Shown one piece after another: positions 21,301-35,339 of a stretch of 64,000 nucleotides of DNA. The stretch's first letter is position 1, and each line of letters opens with the position of its first letter. The notes beneath the pieces are model-generated. The model made no database searches. It was not told the DNA's origin and was given only the letters and a program-made list of their open reading frames with translations. The position numbers were made by a program, and so were the translations under genes. This DNA is from Wyeomyia smithii (lineage: Eukaryota > Arthropoda > Insecta > Diptera > Culicidae), in the NCBI RefSeq assembly GCF_029784165.1, contig NC_073696.1, positions 44,099,858-44,163,857 of the forward strand. Direction: 5' to 3'.

Positions 21301-21980
21301 CCTAAATATTTTCGATAAAGAATTTATTTTTATCAAACTTATTATTCAATTAGTAAGCTATGCAGTATTTTGTTGAGTCATTGATAGAATATTGCATTTT
21401 TACAAGAGTAAAAAAATGGTTTGCTCGATTTGATCAGTGAACCAACTTCAGCGTGATTCGAACCAGGATCATTCTTTCTCTGTCATCAATGAGATCAATC
21501 AAAGTGTATCATGAAAAAAACTGAAACTGGTTCGAATCAGGTTTAAAAACCCTGCATTTATTCATCTGCTTTGCGCCTCGGCTATGTTCTAGAACTGATG
21601 CATTTTTTGTTGTTTTCAATAGAAACGCCTAAACAAGGATTTGAATTTAAAGTTCTTAAGAGTTTATATATACTTGTGTGCTCGCGATCAAAAGTATTTT
21701 ATCTTTCTTGAGAGTTGAAAAGTTAATGAGTTTTCTTTTAAATAATGAGATCTTACCTTTCTTTTTCAAAAGAAAATATTAATAACTGGACTCACTGGAG
21801 TTCATGTACCAAAATATAATTTTTTCGACATTCCTCGCAATGAGCATGATACAGAAAGAACTACTTGTCGGAAACACGAAAAATCCTGTACGCTATACCC
21901 GAACGAAGGATTTTGCATCATTAACTTTAAATCGGTTCTACTGCTCAGACATCCTTTAAATCGGTTCTACTGCTCCAGAC

Positions 21981-22191
21981 ACCTCCCAGATGGTCTCGAG
22001 GAACGATGCTGGCCTAACAAACCAGTCGTCGTAGGTTCGAGTCTCGACTCGGGTGAGACTGTTAGTGTCAGTAGGATCGTAGCGCTAGCCCCGCAATTGT
22101 CCCGTACACGAAACAGTTGGCTGCGAAGTCTGTGTATAATAAACAGAAGGTCGAGTTCCGAATCGGAATTTAGCACCAAGGCTTTGCTTTT
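21981..22191 (+). mobile_element. tRNA-derived SINE, left arm
   Basis: The 5' part is tRNA-like, with a Pol III A box TGGTCTCGAGG (21991-22001) and B box GGTTCGAGTCT (22034-22044). The 3' end is GCTTTGC followed by a T-rich tail. A direct repeat ACTGCTC(C)AGAC flanks it (about 21969-21980 and 22193-22203). The tRNA-unrelated body (CAGTTGGCTGCGAAGTCTGT) recurs in a 5'-truncated copy at 42.8 kb. Confidence 0.85.
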
Positions 22192-22500
22192 TTTACTGCT
22201 CAGACCATTCTGATTTTTAAAGGAAAAATAATCTAGTCTAAAACATCAAATTTTTTTAATTGCAATTTTTTGAAATTCCGTATCCTTTTAAATAAGAGAA
22301 ATAAAAAATATATTTCGATTTTTTCTCCTTAACATGAGAGTAACCCCTTTTAGTATAGATTAATTTATTATTGTAAAAATGATGAACGCATACTTAACTT
22401 TCCCTGATAGGTGACTGTATTTTTTTGTAAAGAGCAATTCCACAAGAGCGGGTCCCCAATTGATTCGACCCTTTTAATTTGGCTGAAAATTTGCATAGTT

Positions 22501-23490
22501 GTTTCTATGGGCAAACGATGTAATTTTGTGCTATTGGTTTAACTTCCTGAAGCACGTCTCATTTTTGGGGAGCTATTTAAAAATGCAATTTTGGAAAGGT
22601 ATTGGTAATTACAAATATTTTTAGAGCCGCTTAAAAGGTTTTTTGATAGGTATGATGTCTTTGGCAAATATTGTCTTTCCGAAAATATAACTATAATATT
22701 TTTTGTTTGAAAAAAAAGGAAGAGAAAAACAAAAAAAAATATTTTAAAAACTCATTTTTTTAATACCGATTTTTTTTATAAAAATACAATTAAATACCTA
22801 AACACTGAAATTGGTTCAATCGTGGAGAAATAAAAAACAAATTAAGATGTTTTGGATTTTTTTTTAATTATTATATTTGGAAGGACCAAATTGTTATCTG
22901 CAACTGTGCAGAAGACACTATGCCAATCAAAGAAAACGTTTTAGCTTTAAAAATTGTTCGAATCACCAATAGAGCAGTCTGATTAGTTTCTAATTTTTCT
23001 GCTAACTATTTTTTGAAAGAAAAATTTTTTTTTCAGGGTATTTTCTTCGGAAAAAAAATATTATCTACAACTTTGCCGAAGACGACACTACGATCACGAA
23101 ACTGAGCAATTTTTATTGGCAGTGATGTTTTTTATAACTCAATTGTAACCCTATTCATACGATTGAAATGATTTAATGTTGAAAATGTTACTAAAAACAT
23201 TTATTCTGCTCGGTGCAATAAGTGAAGTAACCCATAATTGTAGTGATGTTACGTTTTGCGGTGCACAATGGTGGGTCAGTCCATATTTTACACTAAACAT
23301 GAACACTAAAAATGATTAATTAACAAAAAATGTGTCGCTGCTCGGTGCGCTTCGGTGCAGTGACGATTCCGACGATAACTTATATATTGTTAATACACTC
23401 CCAATATAACATGTTTCACTAGCTTTTCAAAAATTAGTTGTTTCAAAAAATTAAACCAAGCACAAAATGACGTCTTTTGCCCATAGAAAC
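22501..23490. repeat. AT-rich block bounded by a 31-bp inverted repeat, left arm
   Basis: GTTTCTATGGGCAAACGATG begins the left repeat (22501-22531), and its near-perfect reverse complement starts GCACAAAATGACG at 23460-23490. Between them lie poly-A/T runs and two CTTCGGCAAAGTTGTAGAT-like words. Probably a TIR-bearing non-autonomous transposon whose true ends lie slightly outside. Mirrored at about 29567-30556. Confidence 0.55.
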
Positions 23491-23559
23491 GTCTATTGAA
23501 ATTGATTCCCGTCGATTGTTAAAACGTTTTTTAAGTAGACCGCATTTAAAAACTTTAGT

Positions 23560-24070
23560 ATCCTAGAGTCGCGAGAGTTTCCAAAAAACGCGTTAATTTC
23601 AAAATCCGCGAGTAAATTCTGAAATTCGCGTAGAAAAATGTTATTTCGTAAAAAATTTTAATCATATCTGCTTAATTCTTTCGAAAAAATTAATAAGAAG
23701 TGCTATTTCATATAGGAATAAATATGAAAAAACCCTTAGAAACATATCTCGTAAAATAACGACTTTTTTGGGAAATTCGAGTAAAATACGCGTTAATTCC
23801 AAAATTCGTTGTTTACCCACTTTTGAAGTATTTAGAAAAGTTTTGGAATTAATGATGATTCCGGACTCACCATGTTTGTTCCACGTGTCTGGTATTACCC
23901 GCGTGAAAAGCGATTTAAACGCCAGTGCATCGGGCATTCCAAGTGAAGTAAAATAAAAAAAAAAGAAATATTTATTTTATATCCGTTAAACACAAATTTG
24001 AATATATTTTCTATGATTCGATTATCCGGAAAAATCGATAATCCAGAATGATTTTTTTCTATGTTCCTGA
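23560..24070. repeat. CGCG-containing MITE-like sequences, left arm
   Basis: Recurring ACGCGTTAATTCCAAAAT, CGCGTGAAAAGCGATTTAAA and ATTATCCGG..CGATAATCC words, of the sort found at ends of pogo/Tigger-like MITEs. Similar words occur at 26820-27030 and 39220-39330. Boundaries were not resolved. Confidence 0.4.
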
Positions 24071-25476
24071 TAATCGAGTCCGGCCTGTAACGATGAACCA
24101 CGACAGTCGAAAAGTTAAGAAACTTTATAAAACGCCGACAATTAAAAAAAAACATCAAGCTCATACTGGCATGATATTACCTGTAGCCAATTTTAAACAT
24201 CATTTAAACTTAGCATGCCCTGGGCCTGTTGACAATTGCAGTTTTCTACAAGTGCTATTCTGCCCATAATTCAAAAATTGGCTAATACGTCATAGGCATC
24301 AAATCGAGAAAAACGCATTTTAAAGTTTTTCGTCGGTACAACATATTTTGACTGTCGATGACAACATTTTATTGAGTATATCACCCTTCATATATGCTGG
24401 AACTTTGCCCTTGAGTTGAAACAGAGAAATCTGCAGGAAAATTCCATCCGCTACGTATTTTTAACGCAGTAGCCGTTTTTTCAATTATAAACGAGAGGAC
24501 AGTCGACAAACCGGTGTGCAATTTGGCTGATATCCGTACGATGTGAATTATATCGTGCTCGTTGGTGATGAAAATTGTTTGTAATTTAGTAGAACAACAC
24601 GGAAGCACAAGTGAGGGCGAAAAGGACGACAAGACAATTGTTTCGTGCAATAATATAACAATACATATAACGAAAATATTATTATTCATGATAATTTCAC
24701 AATCCACTTTCCTATTTTTTCACATCAAATATAAAATGAAATCTGAATTTTCTCTTCAATATTACTTCTAATCAAAGAGCTAAATAGCATTTTTAAGAAT
24801 GTAAAGATTTATGACAGAAGGAAACAGTCACGCGTTTTGATAATTGGGTTTCGCAGCACCGCAAATAAATTCTTGTTGCATCAAATATGTTGTTCGTAAA
24901 TAGTCAAATTTGATGCAAGGGCCTTACGATCGCTTACCTGTCGCCAGTAACCACCAGGCTACAACACACTTTCGAAAGTTAGATGAAACAAAGTACAGTA
25001 ATAATACACTGGTTCGTGAACATGCCACTGGTAGAAACATATTGGATATTAGCCAACTTCTGAATTATTTTGGATATAAGCCAAAATTGTTTCACCTCTG
25101 CTGCCTTCCCAAATGCATTTTTTGACAATCGGCTTACGTACGGACCTTGTTTAGGGTGTTAACCGTCTTGAGAAACTGTTTTCCCGATTTTGGTGAAAAT
25201 GGCATATCAGCCGTTTTCTGAATTATGGGCAGTATTGTGTTAAACTAATATTAACATATTGTATTTTACATTACATTATTTTACATAAAATAAATTTATT
25301 TGACAAAAAAAACTGGACAAAAAAGTTTCCAGTTCAGTCGATCAAGTCTAAGTTTCTTGAAGCTTTAAGGATTGAGAAATCATCCCTTTTGAGAGTCCAG
25401 TAGTCCCCGTCAACTACGTGAAACTAAAAAATAGCAGATTCGATCAACTAATCAACTCGATCAACTAGTGTGTGAG

Positions 25477-26126
<650 letters not shown>

Positions 26127-27039
26127 CAGTCATACCTCGCTATAAGGCAACCTTGATATAACGTAACTCGATATAACGTGACTTTTTGAGATGTATTGAA
26201 ATTGAAAATAAATATTACAGCAACTGTTTATGGGGTATAAAATGCTTCAAAAAACTGTTTGTAGTAAGTGTAGAAACCAATGAAACCAATGCGAAAATTG
26301 TTCTTAATGGGCATAAGAAAGGTTTGAAAATACTAATAGGTAATGCGAAATGGGTTTTCACGCATCCTTCAGTAACAGTTCACAGTCGTGCATCAAAAAA
26401 AAATTTTTTTGCTTGTTGAAATTTTCTTTGAATGGGCATAACCAAGGTTTAAAAAGACTGATAGGTGTTGGAAAATAGGTTTTCGCGCATCTTTGGGTAA
26501 CCATCAGCAGTCTTGCATCAATAAGAAATTTTTTTTGCTTGTTGAAAATTGTACTAAATGGGCATAAGACTACGGTTTGAAAATACACTGGGGTCACTTT
26601 TGACGCGGTTGGTTGTACCGCATTTAAAAGATTAGATTAGACATACTTATACTAAACCTATTTTATACCGCGTACAAATAATCTTATAATCGAGTAAAAA
26701 TAATCCGCGTTATTGTAAAAATATCCCGTTCAGAAAAACGCATAAAAAGAACCCGCGTAAAAAGCGGTGTACCGATAGATTGTGGAATAAATTTTTGCAT
26801 AAATTAAAAAAGAAACAACAATTTTTTTTACGCGGGTTTTTTTTACGTGGATTCCGGAATTTACGCGTTTTTTTTACGCGGATTCCGGAATTTACGCGGT
26901 ATTTTTTTTTGCCCGGATTTCGGTTTCCCTTCACTCGGAATGCAAAATTAACGATGTTTTTTTTTACGCGGATTCCGGAATTTACGCGGTTTTTTTTACG
27001 CGGCACGTATCCCCCGCGTAAAAAGCGACTTTAGTGTAT
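26127..27039. repeat. Loop sequence: pogo-like MITE end plus tandem repeats
   Basis: Begins CAGTCATACCTCGCTATAAG directly after TA, resembling pogo/Tigger-type termini (CAGT.. with GATATAACG repeats). At 26290-26585 a roughly 125-bp unit (ATGGGCATAA..GGTTTGAAAA) is repeated about 2.5 times. At 26815-27015 units of TTTTTACGCGGATTCCGG repeat. The other end is lost in the N gap. This part has no mirror in the right arm. Confidence 0.5.
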
Positions 27040-27539
27040 NNNNNNNNNNNNNNNNNNNNNNNNNNNNNNNNNNNNNNNNNNNNNNNNNNNNNNNNNNNNN
27101 NNNNNNNNNNNNNNNNNNNNNNNNNNNNNNNNNNNNNNNNNNNNNNNNNNNNNNNNNNNNNNNNNNNNNNNNNNNNNNNNNNNNNNNNNNNNNNNNNNNN
27201 NNNNNNNNNNNNNNNNNNNNNNNNNNNNNNNNNNNNNNNNNNNNNNNNNNNNNNNNNNNNNNNNNNNNNNNNNNNNNNNNNNNNNNNNNNNNNNNNNNNN
27301 NNNNNNNNNNNNNNNNNNNNNNNNNNNNNNNNNNNNNNNNNNNNNNNNNNNNNNNNNNNNNNNNNNNNNNNNNNNNNNNNNNNNNNNNNNNNNNNNNNNN
27401 NNNNNNNNNNNNNNNNNNNNNNNNNNNNNNNNNNNNNNNNNNNNNNNNNNNNNNNNNNNNNNNNNNNNNNNNNNNNNNNNNNNNNNNNNNNNNNNNNNNN
27501 NNNNNNNNNNNNNNNNNNNNNNNNNNNNNNNNNNNNNNN
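27040..27539. other. Assembly gap (500 N)
   Basis: Exactly 500 N, a conventional placeholder for a gap of unknown size. It sits in the palindrome loop between AT microsatellite ends, so the joining of the two arms is inferred by scaffolding and not read through. Confidence 0.99.
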
Positions 27540-27541
27540 TA

Positions 27542-27574
<33 letters not shown>

Positions 27575-29566
27575 ACTCACACACTAGTTGATCGAGTTGA
27601 TTAGTTGATCGATTCTGCTATTTTTTAGTTTCACGTAGTTGACGGGGACTACTGACTCTCAAAAGGGATGATTTCTCAATCCTTAAAGCTTCAAGAAACT
27701 TAGACTTGATCGACTGAACTGGAAACTTTTTTTGTCCAGTTTTTTTTTGTCAAATAAATTTATTTTATGTAAAATAATGTAATGTAAAATACAATATGTT
27801 AATATTAGTTTAACACAATACTGCCCATAATTCAGAAAACGGCTGATATGCTATTTTCACCAAAATCGGGAAAACAGTTTCTCAAGACGGTTAACACCCT
27901 AAACAAGGGTCCGTACGTAAGCCGATTGTCAAAAAAATGCATTTGGGAAGGCAGCAGAGGTGAAACAATTTTGGCTTATATCCAAAATAATTCAGAAGTT
28001 GGCTAATATCCAATATGTTTTCTACCAGTGGCATGTTCACGAACCAGTGTATTATTACTGTACTTTGTTTCATCTAACTTTCGAAAATGTGTTGTAGCCT
28101 GGTGGTTACTGGCGACAGGTAAGCGATCGTAAGGCCCTTGCATCAAATTTGACTATTTACGAACAACATATTTGATGCAACAAGAATTTATTTGCGGTGC
28201 TGCGAAACCCAATTATCAAAACGCGTGACTGTTTCCTTCTGTCATAAATCTTTACATTCTTAAAAATGCTATTTAGCTCTTTGATTAGAAGTAATATTGA
28301 AGAGAAAATTCAGATTTCATTTTATATTTGATGTGAAAAAATAGGAAAGTGGATTGTGAAATTATCATGAATAATAATATTTTCGTTATATGTATTGTTA
28401 TATTATTGCACGAAACAATTGTCTTGTCGTCCTTTTCGCCCTCACTTGTGCTTCCGTGTTGTTCTACTAAAATACAAACAATTTTCATCACCAACGAGCA
28501 CGATATAATTCACATCGTACGGATATCAGCCAAATTGCACACCGGTTTGTCGACTGTCCTCTCGTTTATAATTGAAAAAACGGCTACTGCGTTAAAAATA
28601 CGTAGCGGATGGAATTTTCCTGCAGATTTCTCTGTTTCAACTCAAGGGCAAAGTTCCAGCATATATGAAGGGTGATATACTCAATAAAATGTTGTCATCG
28701 ACAGTCAAAATATGTTGTACCGACGAAAAACTTTAAAATGCGTTTTTCTCGATTTGATGCCTATGACGTATTAGCCAATTTTTGAATTATGGGCAGAATA
28801 GCACTTGTAGAAAACTGCAATTGTCAACAGGCCCAGGGCTAAGTTTAAATGATGTTTAAAATTGGCTACAGGTAATATCATGCCAGTATGAGCTGGATGT
28901 TTTTTTTTAATTGTCGGCGTTTTATAAAGTTTCTTAACTTTTCGACTGTCGTGGTTCATCGTTACAGGCCGGACTCGATTATCAGGAACATAGAAAAAAA
29001 TCATTCTGGATTATCGATTTTTCCGGATAATCGAATCATAGAAAATATATTCAAATTTGTGTTTAATGGATATAAAATAAATATTTCTTTTTTTTTTATT
29101 TTACTTCACTTGGAATGCCCGATGCACTGGCGTTTAAATCGCTTTTCACGCGGGTAATACCAGACACGTGGAACAAACATGGTGAGTCCGGAATCATCAT
29201 TAATTCCAAAACTTTTCTAAATACTTCAAAAGTGGGTAAACAACGAATTTTGGAATTAACGCGTATTTTACTCGAATTTCCCAAAAAAGTCGTTATTTTA
29301 CGAGATATGTTTCTAAGGGTTTTTTCATATTTATTCCTATATGAAATAGCACTTCTTATTAATTTTTTCGAAAGAATTAAGCAGATATGATTAAAATTTT
29401 TTACGAAATAACATTTTTCTACGCGAATTTCAGAATTTACTCGCGGATTTTGAAATTAACGCGTTTTTTGGAAACTCTCGCGACTCTAGGATACTAAAGT
29501 TTTTAAATGCGGTCTACTTAAAAAACGTTTTAACAATCGACGGGAATCAATTTCAATAGACGTTTC

Positions 29567-30556
29567 TATGGGCAAAAGACGTCATTTTGTGCTTGGTTTA
29601 ATTTTTTGAAACAACTAATTTTTGAAAAGCTAGTGAAACATGTTATATTGGGAGTGTATTAACAATATATGAGTTATCGTCGGAATCGTCACTGCACCGA
29701 AGCGCACCGAGCAGCGACACATTTTTTGTTAATTAATCATTTTTAGTGTTCATGTTTAGTGTAAAATATGGACTGACCCACCATTGTGCACCGCAAAACG
29801 TAACATCACTACAATTATGGGTTACTTCACTTATTGCACCGAGCAGAATAAATGTTTTTAGTAACATTTTCAACATTAAATCATTTCAATCGTATGAATA
29901 GGGTTACAATTGAGTTATAAAAAACATCACTGCCAATAAAAATTGCTCAGTTTCGTGATCGTAGTGTCGTCTTCGGCAAAGTTGTAGATAATATTTTTTA
30001 TCCGAAGAAAATACCCTGAAAAAAAAATTTTTCTTTCAAAAAATAGTTAGCAGAAAAATTAGAAACTAATCAGACTGCTCTATTGGTGATTCGAACAATT
30101 TTTAAAGCTAAAACGTTTTCTTTGATTGGCATAGTGTCTTCTGCACAGTTGCAGATAACAATTTGGTCCTTCCAAATATAATAATTAAAAAAAAATCCAA
30201 AACATCTTAATTTGTTTTTTATTTCTCCACGATTGAACCAATTTCAGTGTTTAGGTATTTTATTGTATTTTTATAAAAAAAATCGGTATTAAAAAAATGA
30301 GTTTTTAAAATATTTTTTTTTGTTTTTCTCTTCCTTTTTTTTCAAACAAAAAATATTATAGTTATATTTTCGGAAAGACAATATTTGCCAAAGACATCAT
30401 ACCTATCAAAAAACCTTTTAAGCGGCTCTAAAAATATTTGTAATTACCAATACCTTTCCAAAATTGCATTTTTAAATAGCTCCCCAAAAATGAGACGTGC
30501 TTCAGGAAGTTAAACCAATAGCACAAAATTACATCTTTTGCCCATAGAAACAACTA
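29567..30556. repeat. AT-rich block bounded by a 31-bp inverted repeat, right arm
   Basis: Mirror of 22501-23490, with GTTTCTATGGGCAAAAGACG near 29567 and GCACAAAATTACATC near 30523. Confidence 0.55.
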
Positions 30557-30858
30557 TGCAAATTTTCAGCCAAATTAAAAAGGGTCGAATCAATTGGGGA
30601 CCCGTTCTTGTGGAATTGCTCTTTACAAAAAAATACAGTCACCTATCAGGGAAAGTTAAGTATGCGTTCATCATTTTTACAATAATAAATTAATCTATAC
30701 TAAAAGGGGTTACTCTCATGTTAAGGAGAAAAAATCGAAATATATTTTTTATTTCTCTTATTTAAAAGGATACGGAAATTCAAAAAATTGCAATTAAAAA
30801 AATTTGATGTTTTAGACTAGATTATTTTTCCTTTAAAAATCAGAATGGTCTGAGCAGT

Positions 30859-31071
30859 AAAAAAAGCAAAGCCTTGGTGCTACATTCCGATTCGGAACTC
30901 GACCTTCTGTTTATTATACACAGACTTCGCAGCCAACTGTTTCGTGTACGGGACAATTGCGGGGCTAGCGCTACGATCCTACTGACACTAACAGTCTCAC
31001 CCGAGTCGAGACTCGAACCTACGACGACTGGTTTGTTAGGCCAGCATCGTTCCTCGAGACCATCTGGGAGG
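30859..31071 (-). mobile_element. tRNA-derived SINE, right arm
   Basis: Mirror of the left-arm SINE with A and B boxes on the minus strand. It was present before the arms were duplicated. Confidence 0.85.
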
Positions 31072-32181
31072 TGTCTGGAGCAGTAGAACCGATTTAAAGG
31101 ATGTCTGAGCAGTAGAACCGATTTAAAGTTAATGATGCAAAATCCTTCGTTCAGGTATAGCGTACAGGATTTTTCGTGTTTCCGACAAGTAGTTCTTTCT
31201 GTATCATGCTTATTGCGAGGAATGTCGAAAAAATTATATTTTGGTACATGAACTCCAGTGAGTCCAGTTATTAATATTTTCTTTTGAAAAAGAAAGGTAA
31301 GATCTAATTATTTAAAAGAAAACTCATTAACTTTTCAACTCTCAAGAAAGATAAAATACTTTTGATCGCGAGCACACAAGTATATATAAACTCTTAAGAA
31401 CTTTAAATTCAAATCCTTGTTTAGGCGTTTCTATTGAAAACAACAAAAAATGCATCAGTTCTAGAACATAGCCGAGGCGCAAACCAGATGAATAAATGCA
31501 GGGTTTTTAAACCTGATTCGAACCAGTTTCAGTTTTTTTCATGATACACTTTGATTGATCTCATTGATGACAGAGAAAGAATGATCCTGGTTCGAATCAC
31601 GCTGAAGTTGGTTCACTGATCAAATCGAGCAAACCATTTTTTTACTCTTGTAAAAATGCAATATTCTATCAATGACTCAACAAAATACTGCATAGCATAC
31701 TAATTGAATAATAAGTTTGATAAAAATAAATTCTTTATCGAAAATATTTAGGCTATTTGACTGAAATATAAAAAATGCGTACCACGAGCATCGGTAGTTC
31801 GAAGTGAGGAGCTGCATAGCCGCAAGGCTACAAAGTCCGCTTTGTTAAGCGGATGCTTTATATTAATTACGAGCAGGATCTGTATGTGGCCGCAGTCAAC
31901 AGGAAGCTGAGACCTATATCTGGTGTGCTTCAAGCTTCCCAATGCCGAACTTAAGTGAAACGAACCAGCACAAGGGCACCCGAAAAAAAAATAACATAAA
32001 AAAAACTTAAAAGTTGCTATAATTGTACATAGTTTATGTTTTTCATTGTGAATACATCAATTTTACATTAAATATCATTGTTCAGAACAATAAAAACACT
32101 GTGTTTGTCATTTTCATTCATTGTTATGCATCTTAACAGCAATTTTTCAGGCATTTTTTATAAATTTAGAAGTCACTGACA

Positions 32182-32532
32182 ATGTCTTCCATAGTAAAAT
32201 TATTGTCGATGGTAGACAAAAGACGTTGAGACTACTGCAGCTGCTAGGACTATTGCGACTGTTGCTGGAACTGGTACCGACGATGAATTGTTGCCTCTAA
32301 GCAGCTCCGTGGAAACTCTTGGAACAACATTACAGCATGGTTCAACAATCAACTGGAAAGTTCAGAAAGCTCCAAAGGGATTGGTAGATTTGCCTCTGCG
32401 GGAATGCCAAGGTAAAAATTTAATGTTCCCGTTATGAGAACAGTTGCTTATGTTTTTACTTTATTTTACTTCTTAGATACGAACGATTCAGCGATTGCGA
32501 CATCGATCGGGCAAACAAGCCAACACAATTGA
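32182..32532 (+). pseudogene. Spliced-gene-like relic in right arm (unknown protein)
   Basis: ATG at 32182 (MSSIVKLLSMVDK), then a one-base frame offset in an AAAA run, then an open frame through ETLGTTLQHGSTINWKVQK and VDLPLRECQ. The donor is AAG|GTAAAA (intron starts 32412). The acceptor is preceded by a T-rich tract and TTCTTAG (intron ends 32476), giving 65 bp, a typical dipteran length. Exon 2 reads DTNDSAIATSIGQTSQHN to a TGA at 32530-32532. AATAAA follows at 32580. The third copy keeps the intron position and both splice sites (45090-45153). No homologue is recognised. It may be cargo or part of the element's own lost gene. Confidence 0.5.
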
Positions 32533-32959
32533 AAAGCTGCGTACATACACATGTCTTGTGGTTAACAGGAAATGATTCCAATAAATGAACAAAAAGAAGA
32601 AATCTTAATTTAATTCAATTTAATCTGTTTACGGTATTTTAGATGTGAAAATGATCAAAATAAACAAAAAGAGTAAAAACTCAATTTATTGTGAACTTTT
32701 GTTTAATGATTACAATACCCTTTCCGACAAGTCTAGCGTAGTAGTAAAGTTTATTTATTTTGCTCGTTTGGTTCAGCGTTTACCGGTTCGTTTGGTTGTT
32801 CTTGCTTCAGACTCTGCGCCACTCTTGTCATACCTGTCCACTTCTGGGTTGTATATATAAAGTTATATGCGAATTAAGCGCTATTCCCACTGCTTCCGGG
32901 CAGTGTCCAAGCCGTGGTGCAAATGCAATAAAAGAACGAAAATATTTCACTGCCACATA

Positions 32960-33182
32960 GGGTAATCGTTCCATTATTCATCTGAGCACCTAGGTGCACC
33001 TATATTAATCTCATTTCTCTCATTTGTTAAATTTCCCGTCAAATTTCTGCAAATTTTGAAAGTAAATCTATTTGCTTCTCGATTTTGTCAAGTGGTTGAA
33101 AGTTTTACGTTGAAAATATGGTAAAATTTGACGATAAATTGATCAGAAAGGCGTGATGAGATTAATATAAGAGCGATTACCC
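32960..33182. mobile_element. 223-bp TA-flanked MITE, right arm
   Basis: Mirror of 19881-20103. TA at 32958-32959 and 33183-33184. Confidence 0.85.
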
Positions 33183-33531
33183 TAGTAAAAACTTCGCAAG
33201 TTGCTGCCGTGCACTCTCCGGGAAGCAAAAAATATCGTCGGCAACGATATTTTTCATTCGCACGGCGACAACATAACACTGTCCCGGACATTACACGGCG
33301 GTTTGGTGTGAACAAGATCGAAATAGCGCTGTATTAAAAATTAGAGGCACGTCATCACTTCGGCTGTCGCACCTGGAAATGCGAATGACCTACACAAGTC
33401 TAATTATTCATGAACTCAAACACCTGCGACGTTGTAATATTGATACACACTTTTTATTAAATATAATAATTGATTCGATATTATTTACTAGTTGAACCCT
33501 TCCGGCGATGCTCGGGATAGATTTGAAATTA

Positions 33532-34698
33532 ACCGTTATGTGCTCGACAAAAAACACCCTTAAATGCCCGGCGGGTACCCGGGTATCCATAAATTGAAAC
33601 TCTTGTAACTTTCACAATTTTCATCTGATTTCAATAGTTTTAGTACTCAAAGATTCAGCAACTCTACCATCTCCATTGGAATCAGTGTCAGCGGTGCTCC
33701 GAAAAGAAATTCTCATTCTCGGAAATCCGTTTTTTTTTTCGGTAATATGTTTTGAAACTGAGGATTTTTATGAATATTTGATAATATTATTGGAATAATT
33801 ACAATTGGTGTCTCACGTTCCGGATATACCCATCTTGGCTGGCATTCGGCCATTCTTTAATCTTTTACAGAAACCGGAGGTCGCCATTTTGATACTCTAA
33901 ATGGCCGCTGAGGTCGTTTTCAGGTCTCCGGACATCATTTAGATTCCGAAAGTACTCATATAGGGTGCTATTTAGTCAATTATGGCTGTTTTCCAGAAAC
34001 CGGAAGTCACCATCTCGGTTTTCTAAATTGCGTCTGGAGTTGATTTCCGGTCTATAGGCACCATCCCGATTTCGGAATTATCTATATTCGATCGTATTCG
34101 GTCAATTTGTTTCTCTTCCAGATAGCGGAAGTGGTCATTTTGGAATGCAAAATGTCGTCGGGGTTCGTTTGACAGTCTCTAGATATAATACCGGTTTTGA
34201 AAATATTCATAATGGATAGTATGTGACATTGTGTTATCCAATTGTTTTGTATGTCCACTAGAAGCCCCGGTGGAATCTGTTCCGTAAGGGCCATTTCGAA
34301 GGAATATCACTATAACACCATAAAAATGGCCTATGGAAGTAGTTTTATAAGATTCTGCTCGAAAATTCATGAAATTCTTCAGTTTTGCAACATATCTCCG
34401 AAAACCCAGATTTTCGGCAATGAGAAAATTCTTTCGAGGCACCACTGAATCTGATTTCAATGCAGAGAAGTAACTGAATCTTTTGATGCTAAAAGTGTCG
34501 AAATCGGAAGATAATTGTCAATGTTACAAGAATTACAATCTTTGGGTACGCGGGTACCCCGTTAGGCATATTGTTATTACATAAAAATTAATGTTATCAA
34601 AAGTTCCCTTTCAATGAGCTTTGATTGCAGTGAACTATGAAATTCCGTTTTATGAAACTTTAAAAGGTACCCGGGTACTCCGTCAAGCACATAACGGT
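33532..34698. mobile_element. 1.17-kb TA-flanked MITE, right arm
   Basis: Mirror of 18356-19531. TA at 33530-33531 and 34699-34700. It is nine bases shorter than the left-arm copy. Confidence 0.85.
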
Positions 34699-35339
34699 TA
34701 TACGAATCATTTTTTTTTATATTTCTCTGCCGCACTTCACTTCAGAAATATTACGTTTCACCTCTGATACTCCAATCGTCATTTTAAATACAAAATCTAT
34801 TGGGCTGTTGTGAATAATTTCTGGCCTCTGGGCATCATCCTGTTTCTGAAAACACTAAAATTGGATGGTATTTGACTACCTTGGGCTGTTCGCCAAAAAC
34901 CGGAAATTACCATCACAAAATTAAATATGGCAGCTGGAGCTGATATAAGATGACCATTTAGGGTTGTTTTTTTTTTATTTTTAAGTTTAGGTCTAACAAT
35001 CTGCAAGATAAATCACGATTGTTACAATGTTTGTAGTTACGTATTTGATGAAAATAGCTTCGTGTCTGAGATTGGCGGCACACATATATTTGTCATATAT
35101 TATACCGTTCCAGCAGAAAATTAAAAAAAAATGTTTTGCGTGCGACATTAGATTTTTTTAGCTTATGCACAGTGCGCATAATGTCGCATCTAGTGCACCG
35201 TTTAGCGTAAAAAACCGCATAAGTTCGAAACGCGGAAAAATAAGATCGGTGCTTAGAATATGGATATTCAAAACCATCACTTCGCGTGCACATTTGAATC
35301 AACGATTTAATGTGATTAAAATTTATCAATTTTTGGGCT

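Noticed and set aside
22001..22060. Possible tRNA gene
   Set aside because: A and B boxes are present, but the acceptor and anticodon stems do not form properly, and the sequence continues into a SINE body with tail and target duplication.
26982..27591. ORFs of 185 and 200 codons on both strands
   Set aside because: They consist of the N gap.
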